This document shows positions 1 to 8,159 of a stretch of 64,000 nucleotides of DNA, piece by piece. Source of the stretch: Streptomyces finlayi (GTDB lineage: Bacteria; Actinomycetota; Actinomycetes; Streptomycetales; Streptomycetaceae); assembly GCF_014216315.1 (NCBI RefSeq), contig NZ_CP045702.1, positions 248,001 to 312,000 on the forward strand. The letters run 5' to 3'. Every line of letters starts with the position of its first letter. Position 1 is the stretch's first letter. The notes beneath the pieces are model-generated. The model was given only the letters and a program-made list of their open reading frames with translations. It was not told where the DNA came from and made no database searches. The position numbers and the translations under genes are program-made.

Positions 1-232
1 CGGAGGGAACTGATCAACTCCCCGCGGCGTGGGCCGGAACGAGCGCGACGGGACGGTGCGCATGATCACGGTGGTGGGACCGGTGAGGGACGTGGTGTGC
101 GGCAGCGCGGTCGGGTCCGGGAAGGCCTCGTCCCTGGATGAGGGGGTTGAGCCGGCCTCCGGGAGCGTGGGCCGGACTCGCGGAACAGGGTCCGGGCCAG
201 GGAGCCCAGGCCTGGCTCACCGTGTTCAGGGA

Positions 233-285
233 TGACATCCCCCTCACCTGCCGTGGACACGTCCGCGCCAGGTGAGGGGGTGTCA
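233..285 (-). terminator. Strong hairpin at the end of the MFS gene
   Basis: The arms CCCCCTCACCTG (239-250) and CAGGTGAGGGGG (269-280) are perfectly complementary, and TGACA/TGTCA extends the pairing with one bulged base. The right arm overlaps the TGA stop of the MFS gene. It has no clear T-run, which is common for Streptomyces terminators. The symmetry means it could act on both strands. Bases 1-232 show no gene I can support. Confidence 0.55.
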
Positions 286-1572
286 CTCACGCCGCAGGAA
301 CCGCCGAGGCAGTCCTCGATTCCGGTATCCAGGCTCCTCCTGCTCACCGGGCCGGAGAGGCGGAGGCGGCGCCCGTACGCCCGTGGCCGTTGCCAGGGCT
401 GCCGCCGCAAGGGAGCAACCCGCCAGTAGCAGGAAGAGTGCGTCGTATCCGCCGAGAGGGCCGGACAGAACGGCGCCCGCCCACGGAGCGAGGGCCGCGG
501 CGAGGGAGGCGGGCGCGGTCAGTACGGCCGAGAGACGGCCGTAGTGTGCCGTGCCCCAGCGGTCGGTGACGGCGGTGGCCTGCAGCAGGGTGAGGTTGCC
601 GCGTACGACTCCGGCGCCGACGGAGAGTGCCACCAGCAGCGGAATCGGTCCGGGGACGAGGGCGAAAGCCGCCGTCGTGGCACTGCCGAGGGTGATGAGC
701 ACGGCGGTACGGGTGGTCGCTGAGGTGCGGGCGGCGAAGCTCGCGTAGAGGGTGCGGCCGAGGGTCTGGCCGGCACCCCCGAGACCGAGAGCCCAGGCGG
801 CCGCGGTGGTGCTCGCGCCACGTTCGTGCAGGAGAGGGACGAGACTGATGACGACCGCGTACATGGCGAAGCCGGACAGTGTGAAGGCGGCGGCCAGCAC
901 CAGGAACGGACGGCTGCGGACCACCGGCGTACCACCCGTGACGGCCGGCGCCGGCTCTGCCGGAGGCCATGGTGCGCGCAGCGCGAGGGCATGGGCCGGG
1001 ATGGTGACGGCGGCGAGGATCGCGGCCAGAACGAGGTAGGTGGCGCGCCAGCTGAGGTGCTCGGCGAGGGCGGCGGTCAGCGGGGCGAAGACGGTGCTCG
1101 CCAGGCCGCCCGCGAGGGTGACGACGGTCAGGGCACGGACGCGGTCGGGTCCCCACCAGCGGGTGAGGGCTGCGAACGCGGGCGGGTAGAAGGTGGTGGC
1201 CATCGCGACGCCCGCGAGCAGCCAGCCCGCTGTGAAGCACGCCAGGCCGGGAGCGGTGGCGATGAGCAGGAGGGCCAGGGTTCCGAGCACCGAACCCGCT
1301 GTCATCACGGCGCGCGGACCCCTGCGGTCCAGGACGCGTCCGACGGGGATTCCGAACGCCGCGGACACGAGCAGAGCGGCCGAGAAGGCCGCGGTGGTGA
1401 CGGCCGGGGACCAGCCTGTGTCGGCGGTGATCCGGGAGTTGAGGACGGGAAAGGCGTAGTAGATGACGCCCCAGCTGGTGATCTGGGTGGCGCAGAGGGC
1501 GGGCAGGACGACGTGCGGCCGCGACCGGACCCCCGTCCTGGTCGCGGCCGCACCGGCCGGGAGCTGCGGCAT
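283..1572 (-). CDS. MFS transporter of the arsenic-type cassette
   Basis: A 429-residue, 12-helix major facilitator. The loop after helix 2 carries the MFS signature GRVLDRRGPRAV (about residues 70-82), and the first helix begins near ALCATQITSWGVIYYAF. It starts 5 bp after the stop of the ArsO-like gene, so the two are surely co-transcribed. The ATG at 1572 was chosen because the longer frame upstream only shadows the neighbouring gene. From context the protein probably exports an arsenic species or a product of the flavoprotein, but nothing in the sequence fixes the substrate. It is not the ArsB, Acr3 or ArsP fold. A gene for an ArsJ-type partner (glyceraldehyde-3-phosphate dehydrogenase) is absent. 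Confidence 0.85.
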   Translation of the reverse strand: MPQLPAGAAATRTGVRSRPHVVLPALCATQITSWGVIYYAFPVLNSRITADTGWSPAVTTAAFSAALLVSAAFGIPVGRVLDRRGPRAVMTAGSVLGTLALLLIATAPGLACFTAGWLLAGVAMATTFYPPAFAALTRWWGPDRVRALTVVTLAGGLASTVFAPLTAALAEHLSWRATYLVLAAILAAVTIPAHALALRAPWPPAEPAPAVTGGTPVVRSRPFLVLAAAFTLSGFAMYAVVISLVPLLHERGASTTAAAWALGLGGAGQTLGRTLYASFAARTSATTRTAVLITLGSATTAAFALVPGPIPLLVALSVGAGVVRGNLTLLQATAVTDRWGTAHYGRLSAVLTAPASLAAALAPWAGAVLSGPLGGYDALFLLLAGCSLAAAALATATGVRAPPPPLRPGEQEEPGYRNRGLPRRFLRRE

Positions 1573-1577
1573 GGAGG

Positions 1578-2930
1578 TCAGCAGCCACCGGAGGCGGCCG
1601 GGGCGCCGATGCCGACCTGGAGCGTGGCGGGCGCGGCGCAGCAGCCGCCGCCGTCGCTCGGGGCGGTTTCGGGCTCGTCGAAGAGGCCGGCGCCGCCACA
1701 GACTCCGGTCTCGGGCAGGACGAGTTCGACGCGCTCGGCGGCTTCCTGGTCTCCGGCGAGTGCCGCGGCGATGGAGCGGACCTGCTCGTAGCCGGTCATG
1801 GCCAGGAACGTCGGTGCCCGTCCGTAGGACTTCATTCCGACCAGGTAGACGTCCTTCTCCGGGTGGGAGAGCTCGTTGACGCCGTGCGGGTAGACGGTGC
1901 CGCACGAGTGCTGGTTGGGGTCGATGAGCGGGGCGAGGCCGGTGGGCGCCTGGAGGCGCTCGTCCAGGCCGAGGCGCAGCTCGGAGAGGAAGGAGAGGTC
2001 GGGGCGCAGCCCGGTGAGGACGATGATCTCGTCCACCGGGTCCAGGCGGCGGCCGTCCTCGGCGAGCAGGACCAGCTGTTCGCCCGCCTTCTCCACGGCG
2101 CCGGTGCGGAAGCCGGTGACGGCGTCGGCGTGGCCGTCGTCGACGGCCGCCTTGGCGGCGAGGCCGAGGGCACCGCGTGCGGGCAGCTGGTCGGCGGTGC
2201 CGCCGCCGAAGGTGGAACCGGTGACGCCGCGACGCAGAACCCACACCGCGTGTGTGCCGCCTTCCTTCCTGGCGAGGCCGGCGAGAGAGGCGAGCGCGGT
2301 GAAGGCCGAGGCACCGGAGCCGATGACCGCGGTGCGCCTGCCCGCGTACCGAGCGCGGACGGCGGGGTCCTCGAGGTCGGGAACCCGGTACGAGATCCGG
2401 TCGGCCGCCGCCTTCTCGCCGAGCGCCGGAAGGCCGTCGCCGCCGATGGGGCTGGGCGTGGACCAGGTGCCGGACGCGTCGATGACGGCACGGGCGGTGA
2501 TCCGCTCCTCGGTCCCGTCGGCCAGCTCGATGTGCACGGTGAAGGGCTGCTGCTCCCGGTCCGCGTCGACGACCCGGTCGCGGCCGAGACGGGACACACC
2601 GGTCACCGTGGCGCCGTAGCGGACCTTGTCGCCGAGGACGTCGGCGAGCGGCTGGAGGTACCGCTCGGCCCAGTCCGCGCCGGAGGGGTAGGTCGCACCG
2701 TCGGGGGCGGACCAGCCGGTGGGCGCCAGCAGCTTCTCGGCGGCCGGGTCCACGACCTCGGACCAGGTGGAGAACAGTCGTACGTGCCCCCACTCCCGTA
2801 CAGCGCTGCCTGCGGCGGCCCCTGCTTCCAGGACCAGGGGCTCGATGGCGCGCTCGACAAGGTGCGCGGCGGCGGCCAGACCGGCCGGACCTGCACCGAT
2901 GACGACAACAGGAAGCTGCTTCTCGCTCAT
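1578..2930 (-). CDS. arsO: ArsO-like flavin-dependent monooxygenase/oxidoreductase
   Basis: A 450-residue two-dinucleotide-binding flavoprotein. GAGPAGLAAAAHL near the N-terminus is the FAD Rossmann motif, and GSGASAFTALASL in the middle is the NAD(P)H site. The family (ArsO in Streptomyces arsenic islands) is thought to act on arsenicals, but its reaction is poorly defined. The C-terminus is Cys-rich (GVCGGAGLF, GGGCCAAP and a terminal GGC), which could bind a thiophilic metalloid. I chose the ATG at 2930 because GAGGAG lies about 9 bp upstream; the frame can be extended to 3053 only across the operator. It diverges from arsR and is followed after 5 bp by the MFS gene. Confidence 0.82.
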   Translation of the reverse strand: MSEKQLPVVVIGAGPAGLAAAAHLVERAIEPLVLEAGAAAGSAVREWGHVRLFSTWSEVVDPAAEKLLAPTGWSAPDGATYPSGADWAERYLQPLADVLGDKVRYGATVTGVSRLGRDRVVDADREQQPFTVHIELADGTEERITARAVIDASGTWSTPSPIGGDGLPALGEKAAADRISYRVPDLEDPAVRARYAGRRTAVIGSGASAFTALASLAGLARKEGGTHAVWVLRRGVTGSTFGGGTADQLPARGALGLAAKAAVDDGHADAVTGFRTGAVEKAGEQLVLLAEDGRRLDPVDEIIVLTGLRPDLSFLSELRLGLDERLQAPTGLAPLIDPNQHSCGTVYPHGVNELSHPEKDVYLVGMKSYGRAPTFLAMTGYEQVRSIAAALAGDQEAAERVELVLPETGVCGGAGLFDEPETAPSDGGGCCAAPATLQVGIGAPAASGGC

Positions 2931-2983
2931 GACGGGTGCTCTCCTCAACACGGGGTGACGCCGGAGCGCTGCTTCGACGTTCA

Positions 2984-3048
2984 TCGATGTCTCGATGTCT
3001 GGAGCTTGCCACCTGTATCGACGAGTGTCAACATAGACATATGTCGAA
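2984..3048. promoter_or_regulatory. Probable ArsR operator region between arsO and arsR
   Basis: The intergenic strip holds a direct repeat TCGATGTC (2984-2991 and 2992-2999) and a perfect palindrome GACATATGTC (3036-3045) that covers the arsR start codon. ArsR-family repressors bind AT-containing imperfect palindromes of this kind. Its place between divergent genes suggests control of both, including autoregulation. This is inferred from position and symmetry. Confidence 0.5.
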
Positions 3049-3418
3049 TCCAATGACGGTGGAAGTCCCTGTCCTGCCGGCCGGACCGGTCACCCCGTGC
3101 TGCGCGCCGATCACGTCGGCCGAGCTCTCGCCGGCGGACGCGGCGAAGATGGCCGCCATGTTCAAGGCACTCTCGGACCCGGTCCGGCTGCGGCTGTTCT
3201 CGAAGGTCGCCTCGCACCCCGCCGGGGAGGCGTGCGTCTGCGACGTCGCGGATGTCGGCGTCTCGCAGCCCACCGTCTCGCACCATCTGAAGAAGCTGCG
3301 CGAAGCCGGACTCCTGACCTCGCAGCGGCGCGGCACGTGGGTCTACTACCGGGTCGAGCCGTCGGTGGTGGCGGCGATGTCGGCCCTGCTCGATACGCCT
3401 GCGGCAGGCGCCTTCTGA
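3041..3418 (+). CDS. arsR: ArsR/SmtB-family metalloregulatory repressor
   Basis: A 125-residue winged-helix repressor. The core FKALSDPVRLRLFSKV is followed by the metal-site helix ACVCDVADV (Cys65, Cys67), then the recognition helix QPTVSHHLKKLREAGLL and wing RRGTWVYYRV. The Cys-x-Cys pair matches the ELCVCD As(III) site of classical ArsR. An extra Cys20-Cys21 pair near the N-terminus could supply a third thiolate, as seen in actinobacterial ArsR types. No Shine-Dalgarno precedes the ATG at 3041, so it may be leaderless; a second ATG lies at 3053. It should release the divergent arsO-MFS operon when arsenite or a similar metalloid binds. Confidence 0.9.
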   Translation: MSNPMTVEVPVLPAGPVTPCCAPITSAELSPADAAKMAAMFKALSDPVRLRLFSKVASHPAGEACVCDVADVGVSQPTVSHHLKKLREAGLLTSQRRGTWVYYRVEPSVVAAMSALLDTPAAGAF

Positions 3419-4151
3419 GCGCTTTGGCCATACCCGGCTCGCGGTCGGGAGGCCCCGAGGACACCTCGACGACGATCGACCCGGGCGCCAGACGGCGGCG
3501 AACGAGCCGATCCGCGACATCCGTGGGCCGCCGCGGGGAGCGCGCCGCACAGGCCCGGAGCCGGGCGGCCGCCTCGCGCGGAGAGGATGTCCGCGGTGGC
3601 GGCGATCATGCCGCCGATCCAGGAGCCGGCGGGTCGCCTGAGGCCTCGCAGCGACGGCCCCAGGCTGTTCCATCGTTTCCAGACTCCCACTCAAGCGTCC
3701 GGCCGAACGGAACGAATCCGTCGCGGTGGAGCCTTCGCAACGGCGCCGGCCACGACGGACCTGGCCCGTTCGGGCACCATCACCCGAATCGGATCCGAAT
3801 TCTCGGAACGATGACATCGCGTGCCGAGCTGATCGTCACAGTAATGATCTGCAATCGCCGCGGCTACCGAACTGCCGATCTCCCGAACTGCCGAGCTTCT
3901 GATCTCCGGATCTGCGCATTACGCGGGATCTGCGCGTGATACGCGCCGCGACCGTGCCGACCGGAAGAGGGATCAAGGAACGGGAAAACAGTTGAATCGG
4001 CGCGGTTGATTCATTGTCCGCGCAGACGGGCAATAATCCAGTGACCCAGTGGGAGTTGCGCGAGGGTGAGCCGTCCTCCTGCACGGCGGGCATGATTTCC
4101 ACACTGCTCACCGACGCACCGATACCCGCCGTTCGAAGGGATGCCCCCCCT
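3419..4151. other. Gene-free stretch after arsR
   Basis: I see no convincing coding region on either strand. Around 3868-3940 there are short imperfect repeats built on GAACTGCCGATCTCC/GATCTGCGC, and the DNA there is less GC-rich than its surroundings. It may be decayed sequence. Confidence 0.4.
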
Positions 4152-4685
4152 ATGTCCACCTACGCCGAAGAGCGTTTCGAATCCGGCCCGTCCCCTTCTC
4201 CCGGAACCACGGATTCCGCACGGCATCCGTTCCTGGGGGAGACGGCCACACCGTGGGCGGTCGGAATGATCATGGCAATGACCCCGTGCTCAAGACGGGA
4301 CGCGAAGCGGATCCTGGCCCTGGCGGCAGAGTCCGCACACCTCACTCCAGCGGCCATGGCCGCCACGATGGTGGCGGGATCCCACGGCGTGCCGGTGCCG
4401 AAGCATGTGGAACGGGCGCTCCGGGGAGCGATGGAGGCGGCCCGAACGCCCGCGCCGCCCTCCGGGACCCTGCGGGGCGTGGCATTGCTGCCCAGCCGTC
4501 CCCGGACCGAACAGGTGTTGGCCGAGTTCCGCAAGTGCCAGGCGCTGCTGGCGGCGGCCCCCTCCGACAGGAGCGCACGCCAGGCCTTGGACGACGCGGC
4601 CTACACCCTGTGCGTGCTGCTCGGCAGAACGACGGTGCACGAGGCTGTGGACGCCGCGGAACAGCACCTCGCCGCATCGGCCTAG
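4152..4685 (+). CDS. ANTAR-like/DUF5133 regulatory protein
   Basis: A 177-residue protein in two parts. Residues about 35-100 (AVGMIMAMTPCSRRDAKRIL and following) resemble the helical ANTAR RNA-binding fold. Residues about 110-175 (VALLPSRPRTEQVLAEFRK, then LDDAAYTLCVLLGRTTVHEA) match the DUF5133 domain seen in many short Streptomyces proteins. ANTAR domains act by antitermination; DUF5133 has no assigned role. A GAAGGG sequence about 11 bp before the ATG at 4152 supports this start; a TTG at 4014 in the same frame is less likely. Regulation of neighbours is a guess. Confidence 0.7.
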   Translation: MSTYAEERFESGPSPSPGTTDSARHPFLGETATPWAVGMIMAMTPCSRRDAKRILALAAESAHLTPAAMAATMVAGSHGVPVPKHVERALRGAMEAARTPAPPSGTLRGVALLPSRPRTEQVLAEFRKCQALLAAAPSDRSARQALDDAAYTLCVLLGRTTVHEAVDAAEQHLAASA

Positions 4686-4870
4686 CGACCGAGCCGGATG
4701 CGCGCGTGTACGCGCCCCCGCGCGGCGCCCGGTCGGTGCCGCGGCGGACGCGGCGGACGCCGCATCTGAACGGGACCTCTCCGAGCACCCGCCATGCGTC
4801 CGTCCGCATCCCCAGGTCGCCGATTCCTCGCGTACTTCTTGCGTAGCGGGGAAGAACGCTTCTACGGAGG

Positions 4871-4891
4871 TTGACAACATCTCGTGTTGTC
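4871..4891 (+). promoter_or_regulatory. Operator-like inverted repeat on a TTGACA box
   Basis: GACAACA (4873-4879) and TGTTGTC (4885-4891) are perfect inverted arms around 5 bp. The left arm is part of TTGACA, a consensus -35 hexamer, about 80 bp before the next gene. A repressor bound here would block that promoter. The binding protein is not identifiable. Confidence 0.45.
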
Positions 4892-4950
4892 CGACGCCCT
4901 CCGCACGCCCGCACCCCCGCGCAGAGCGCGCTCCTCGGAGGAGAACTCCG

Positions 4951-5396
4951 ATGACCACCACAATGAAGATCACCTCTGTTCCCGCACCGCATCGTGAACG
5001 CCTTCTGGGCCTTGGCAATGACGTCCGGTTCCCGGCGGGGCAACGCCTTTTCGAAGAACACACACTCGCCGACCGCTTCTGGATCCTCAGGACCGGCGCG
5101 GTCACACTCGACGCGCGGCTTCCTCAGCGGCGGAACACGGAAATCGAGACCTTGGGGCCCGGAGAGCTGATCGGATTGTCCTGGCTCTTCCCGCCCTTCG
5201 AGTGGGAGCTGGGGGCCGAAACGCTCAGCCCGGTCCGCGCCTATGAATTCGACGCGTTCCAGGTGCGGTCACTGTGCAGTTCGGACCCCGAGTTCGGATT
5301 CGCGATCAGCCAGTGGGTCGGCATGGTGCTCACCGACGGCTGCACGCGACGCGCGGCCGCCTGCTCGACCTCTATGAATTCGCCACCCGGGCCTAG
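4951..5396 (+). pseudogene. Cyclic-nucleotide-binding-domain protein, frameshifted near the end
   Basis: The ATG at 4951 follows GGAGGAG at an ideal distance. The first about 125 residues form a cNMP-binding beta-roll of the short Streptomyces type (VRFPAGQRLFEE, WILRTGAVTL, LGPGELIGLSWLF, FGFAISQWVGMVL). After VLTDG the frame slips. One missing base near 5332-5340 would restore RLHATRGRLLDLYEF, ending at the TAG 5394-5396, as expected for the family. Without it the frame runs on to 5484 with a Pro/Gly-rich tail. It is either a real recent mutation or a sequencing error. The protein probably lacks direct DNA binding. Confidence 0.7.
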
Positions 5397-5488
5397 CCCA
5401 CCCGGCGGCCGGCCGGCGGGCCGCCGTTCTGGCGGCCGGAGCCGACGCTCCACCTGCCCTCCGGCTCGTTGTGCAGCACTGTAAACGT

Positions 5489-6400
5489 ATGGACGAAGCA
5501 GACCTGACCGCCGACGCCGCCCAGCGCCTGGCGGACGCGGTGGAGCGACTGTGCCACCGCGCCGGGGCTGGAAGCCCACGGTCCTCCACCGTCCTGCTCC
5601 CGTATTCAGGCGAGCAGGGGGACGCCGTCCGCCGGACCCTGAAGGTGCTCGCCCCCCGGATGGGCGTACCGGCGCTGTACGGCGGCGATTCCCGTGGGCC
5701 GAACATCAGGTGGCGTGACGGTGCCCGCTGTCTGCTCCTGGACAGCGGGGAGGCCGGTGGCAGAGAGAGCGCCCTGCGCCTGACGAGCCACACGACGGAC
5801 GCACTGGAGCAGCGCGAGCGGGTTCTCTTCGAGCAGGGGGTGGGCGACGGGGACGGACAGCTCCCCGCCTATGCCGACCTGCCGGTCCTCTGGCAACTGC
5901 ACCGCGACGCGGCGGCCGCCCCTCCGCCCCTGCCACCGTGTGTGGCCCCCGACTGGGAGCGGCTGGAGGAGTCGCTGCGCACCCTGATGCTGGCGTGGGC
6001 CACCCAGCTGCCGTCCCAGGCCGCCGGCGGCTCGGCGGGATTCGATGTCGTGAACCACGCCGACGGCGACCGTCCCCTGACCTTCCTGTACGGACCCGAG
6101 GACGGGCTGGTCGTCATGGTCGACGACGAGGACGCCGCTCCTGACGACGTGGCGCACGAGCAGGAAATGGCCGCCAGGGGCTGGCACGACCGCGCCATCC
6201 CTGTCGCCCGGTGGTGGGTGAGCGGATTCGACGCCGACGCGTCGGGCGCCGCCGCTACGGCCCGGCTCGCGGTGGCTGAGCTACGGGCTCGCGGTGCCCG
6301 CAGGCCCTCGGACCTCGGGGTGGCCGACATCACCTGCACGGACGTGGCCGGGGAGGAGATCGGTCGGCTGACCCTGCCCGGGCTCGGCCTGAGCGGCTGA
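5489..6400 (+). CDS. Hypothetical protein, 303 residues
   Basis: I do not recognise a named family. The product is soluble and acidic with no signal peptide or membrane helix. The C-terminal half has a predicted beta-rich stretch (PLTFLYGPEDGLVVMVDDED) and a mixed segment ending VADITCTDVAGEEIGRLTL that looks like an ordered domain. An in-frame GTG at 5471 exists, but the ATG at 5489 looks more natural. It follows the frameshifted cNMP protein by about 90 bp on the same strand. Codon use is normal for the window. Confidence 0.65.
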   Translation: MDEADLTADAAQRLADAVERLCHRAGAGSPRSSTVLLPYSGEQGDAVRRTLKVLAPRMGVPALYGGDSRGPNIRWRDGARCLLLDSGEAGGRESALRLTSHTTDALEQRERVLFEQGVGDGDGQLPAYADLPVLWQLHRDAAAAPPPLPPCVAPDWERLEESLRTLMLAWATQLPSQAAGGSAGFDVVNHADGDRPLTFLYGPEDGLVVMVDDEDAAPDDVAHEQEMAARGWHDRAIPVARWWVSGFDADASGAAATARLAVAELRARGARRPSDLGVADITCTDVAGEEIGRLTLPGLGLSG

Positions 6401-6406
6401 ACCGGG

Positions 6407-7051
6407 TCACATGCTCGCCGCCACCTGGCTGCGCAGCAGGGGCAGCTTGTCGTGGAGCACGCCCGGACACAGCGTGGTGCCGAAGTCCTTGTGCCCGTAG
6501 ATGCGGCTCGGCGCTATGCCGTACTGCGAGCAGGCGTACGCGCACAGCACCACCAGGACGTCCCACTGCGCCTGGGGCGGCTGAGCGCCGTCATGGTAGG
6601 CACCCTCGTTGGCGATGCCGATGGCCTGGTCGTTCTGTCCGGACGTGTGCGCGGCCAGCACGAAGTTGCTGCCGCCCTGCAACGTACTGAGGCTGCGGTG
6701 CCGCCCCTCGGTGATCCAGCCGCCCCGGCTGACGAGGAAGTGGTACCCGCTGTCGATCCACCCGTTCTTGTCCATGTGCAGGTTCTGGACCCAGTGGGCG
6801 TGCGCGTGGGCCTGGCTGCGGGAGAAGTCAGAGGTGTTGGCGCTGACGGTGTGATGCACGATGATCTTGTTCGGCCGCTTCCCCACCAGGCTCACCGCAC
6901 TCCGGGGCGGGCGGGCGTTCCACTGGACGGTGCTGTCGATGTCCGGCTCGACGGCACTCGACGCGTGGGCGGCACTCGGTAACGCGGCGGCGGCCAGTCC
7001 GCCGGTACCGGCGAGCAGGATGTGGCGACGGGTCGGCTTCGGACGGTTCAC
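6407..7051 (-). CDS. Secreted PGRP-type N-acetylmuramoyl-L-alanine amidase
   Basis: A 214-residue exported amidase that should cleave the lactyl-amide bond between muramic acid and L-alanine. The N-terminus is a Tat-like signal (RRHILLAGTGGLAAAALPSAAHA). The mature part has the type-2 amidase/PGRP motifs: IIVHHTVSA (first zinc His), GWIDSGYHFLV (catalytic-type Tyr), GHKDFGTTLCPG (second zinc His and Cys). All zinc ligands are present. The start is the GTG at 7051 with AGGAG about 8 bp upstream. It lies beside a GH25 lysozyme on the same strand, so the two may act together in wall turnover or attack on other bacteria. Confidence 0.88.
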   Translation of the reverse strand: MNRPKPTRRHILLAGTGGLAAAALPSAAHASSAVEPDIDSTVQWNARPPRSAVSLVGKRPNKIIVHHTVSANTSDFSRSQAHAHAHWVQNLHMDKNGWIDSGYHFLVSRGGWITEGRHRSLSTLQGGSNFVLAAHTSGQNDQAIGIANEGAYHDGAQPPQAQWDVLVVLCAYACSQYGIAPSRIYGHKDFGTTLCPGVLHDKLPLLRSQVAASM

Positions 7052-7149
7052 GGCGGACTCCTGGTGTTCGGTCGTTCCGGCCGGATGTTCGGCGGCAGCG
7101 GACAGTGGGGTGGCCGACGGGGGCGGCAGTGGGGCTGGACCGCACCGAC

Positions 7150-7188
7150 GCGGCCGGGGTGAGCCCCCTACGAACCCACCCCGGCCGC
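7150..7188 (-). terminator. Terminator hairpin after the GH25 gene
   Basis: GCGGCCGGGGTG (7150-7161) and CACCCCGGCCGC (7177-7188) are perfect 12-bp arms around a 15-nt loop. The hairpin starts about 20 bp downstream of the lysozyme stop codon. Confidence 0.6.
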
Positions 7189-7209
7189 CGTGACGAGCGT
7201 GCCCGGCTG

Positions 7210-8094
7210 CTACGCCGTGTTGTTGGCGAGGGCCAGAAGGCGGGTCATGGTGCCGTTGAACTTGTTGCGGTCCACGTCACCGGAGACTCCGCTGACCCGG
7301 CCGGTGGCCGAGTACTGCCAGATCGTCCACGTGGGGAACCCACTGGGGATGTTGGGGCTTGTGGTGCCCCAATGCGCAACCCAGAGCGGCGACTTGGTGG
7401 ACATCCCGGTCCAGTTTCCGGTGCATGTGTTCCACCAGCTGGCGGTGGTGTAGATGACGACGTCCCTGGTCGTACGAGCCTTGTACGTGTTGTAGAAGTC
7501 GTTGACCCAGGTGCGCATCTGCGTCGTGGAGAGGCCGTAGCACATGGAGCCCGACGGGTTGTGCTCGATGTCCAGCACTCCGGGGAGGGTCTTGCCGTCC
7601 CTGGACCATCCGCCGCCGCTGCTTGCGAAGTAGTTGGCCTGCGTCGCCCCGTTGGAGGCGTCCGGGCGGGCGAAGTGGTACGCGCCCCGGATCAGGCCGG
7701 CGTTGTACGAGCCGGTGTAGTTGGCGCTGAAGCGGCTGTCCTTGAAGCTCGTGCCCTCGGTGGCCTTCATGTAGGCGAAGTCGATGCCCGCGGCCTTCAC
7801 CGAGCCCCAGTTGATCGCCCCCTGCCAGTGGGATACGTCGATGCCCTGGACGCCACTGGTGTCCATCGTGGACATGCCGCCGTCGGCCGAGGACGCGGGG
7901 CCCTGCTCGATACGGGTCCCCGCACCCATCCACGCCTGACCGGGCTGCACCGGCTTACCCGGGGCGGGGGGCTCGGCGGCTGCCGCCGGGCCTGCGGTGG
8001 TCACAAGCAGGGCGGCGACGCTGCCGAGGACGCCGGCCAGCAGGGCGCCTCTGGATCTGATGAGTCGGCGGATCGGAGAACTGTACGCGGGCAT
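7210..8094 (-). CDS. Secreted GH25 lysozyme (N,O-diacetylmuramidase type)
   Basis: A 294-residue muramidase cleaving the beta-1,4 bond between MurNAc and GlcNAc. Residues 1-45 are a long Sec/Tat-like signal (PIRRLIRSRG, then a hydrophobic run ending AGPAAAAE). The GH25 domain carries GIDVSHWQGAINW (catalytic Asp), FAYMKATEGTSF, and LDIEH (the DxE pair with the acid Glu), and ends with the usual WTIWQYSATG and DVDRNKFNG strands. The ATG at 8094 has GGAGG about 8 bp upstream. A long palindrome lies just upstream of the start. Cellosyl from Streptomyces is the model enzyme. Confidence 0.93.
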   Translation of the reverse strand: MPAYSSPIRRLIRSRGALLAGVLGSVAALLVTTAGPAAAAEPPAPGKPVQPGQAWMGAGTRIEQGPASSADGGMSTMDTSGVQGIDVSHWQGAINWGSVKAAGIDFAYMKATEGTSFKDSRFSANYTGSYNAGLIRGAYHFARPDASNGATQANYFASSGGGWSRDGKTLPGVLDIEHNPSGSMCYGLSTTQMRTWVNDFYNTYKARTTRDVVIYTTASWWNTCTGNWTGMSTKSPLWVAHWGTTSPNIPSGFPTWTIWQYSATGRVSGVSGDVDRNKFNGTMTRLLALANNTA

Positions 8095-8128
8095 AGCGGC
8101 CTCCGGGCACGTTGATGGGGACGAAGCG

Positions 8129-8155
8129 CATGGCATCCGATAATCGGATGCCATG
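8129..8155. promoter_or_regulatory. Perfect 12-bp inverted repeat upstream of the lysozyme gene
   Basis: The arms CATGGCATCCGA (8129-8140) and TCGGATGCCATG (8144-8155) flank TAA. The site lies 35-61 bp before the lysozyme start codon, where a repressor operator or promoter-proximal regulator site would sit. It has no T-run and is in the upstream region of the gene, so a terminator is less likely. Confidence 0.5.
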
Positions 8156-8159
8156 GACA

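Noticed and set aside
283..3012. A single 909-residue frame covering the MFS transporter and the region of the ArsO-like gene
   Set aside because: Only the part after 1572 encodes an MFS protein. The rest is an antisense-free shadow frame of the flavoprotein gene, rich in Arg/Pro, with no homology.
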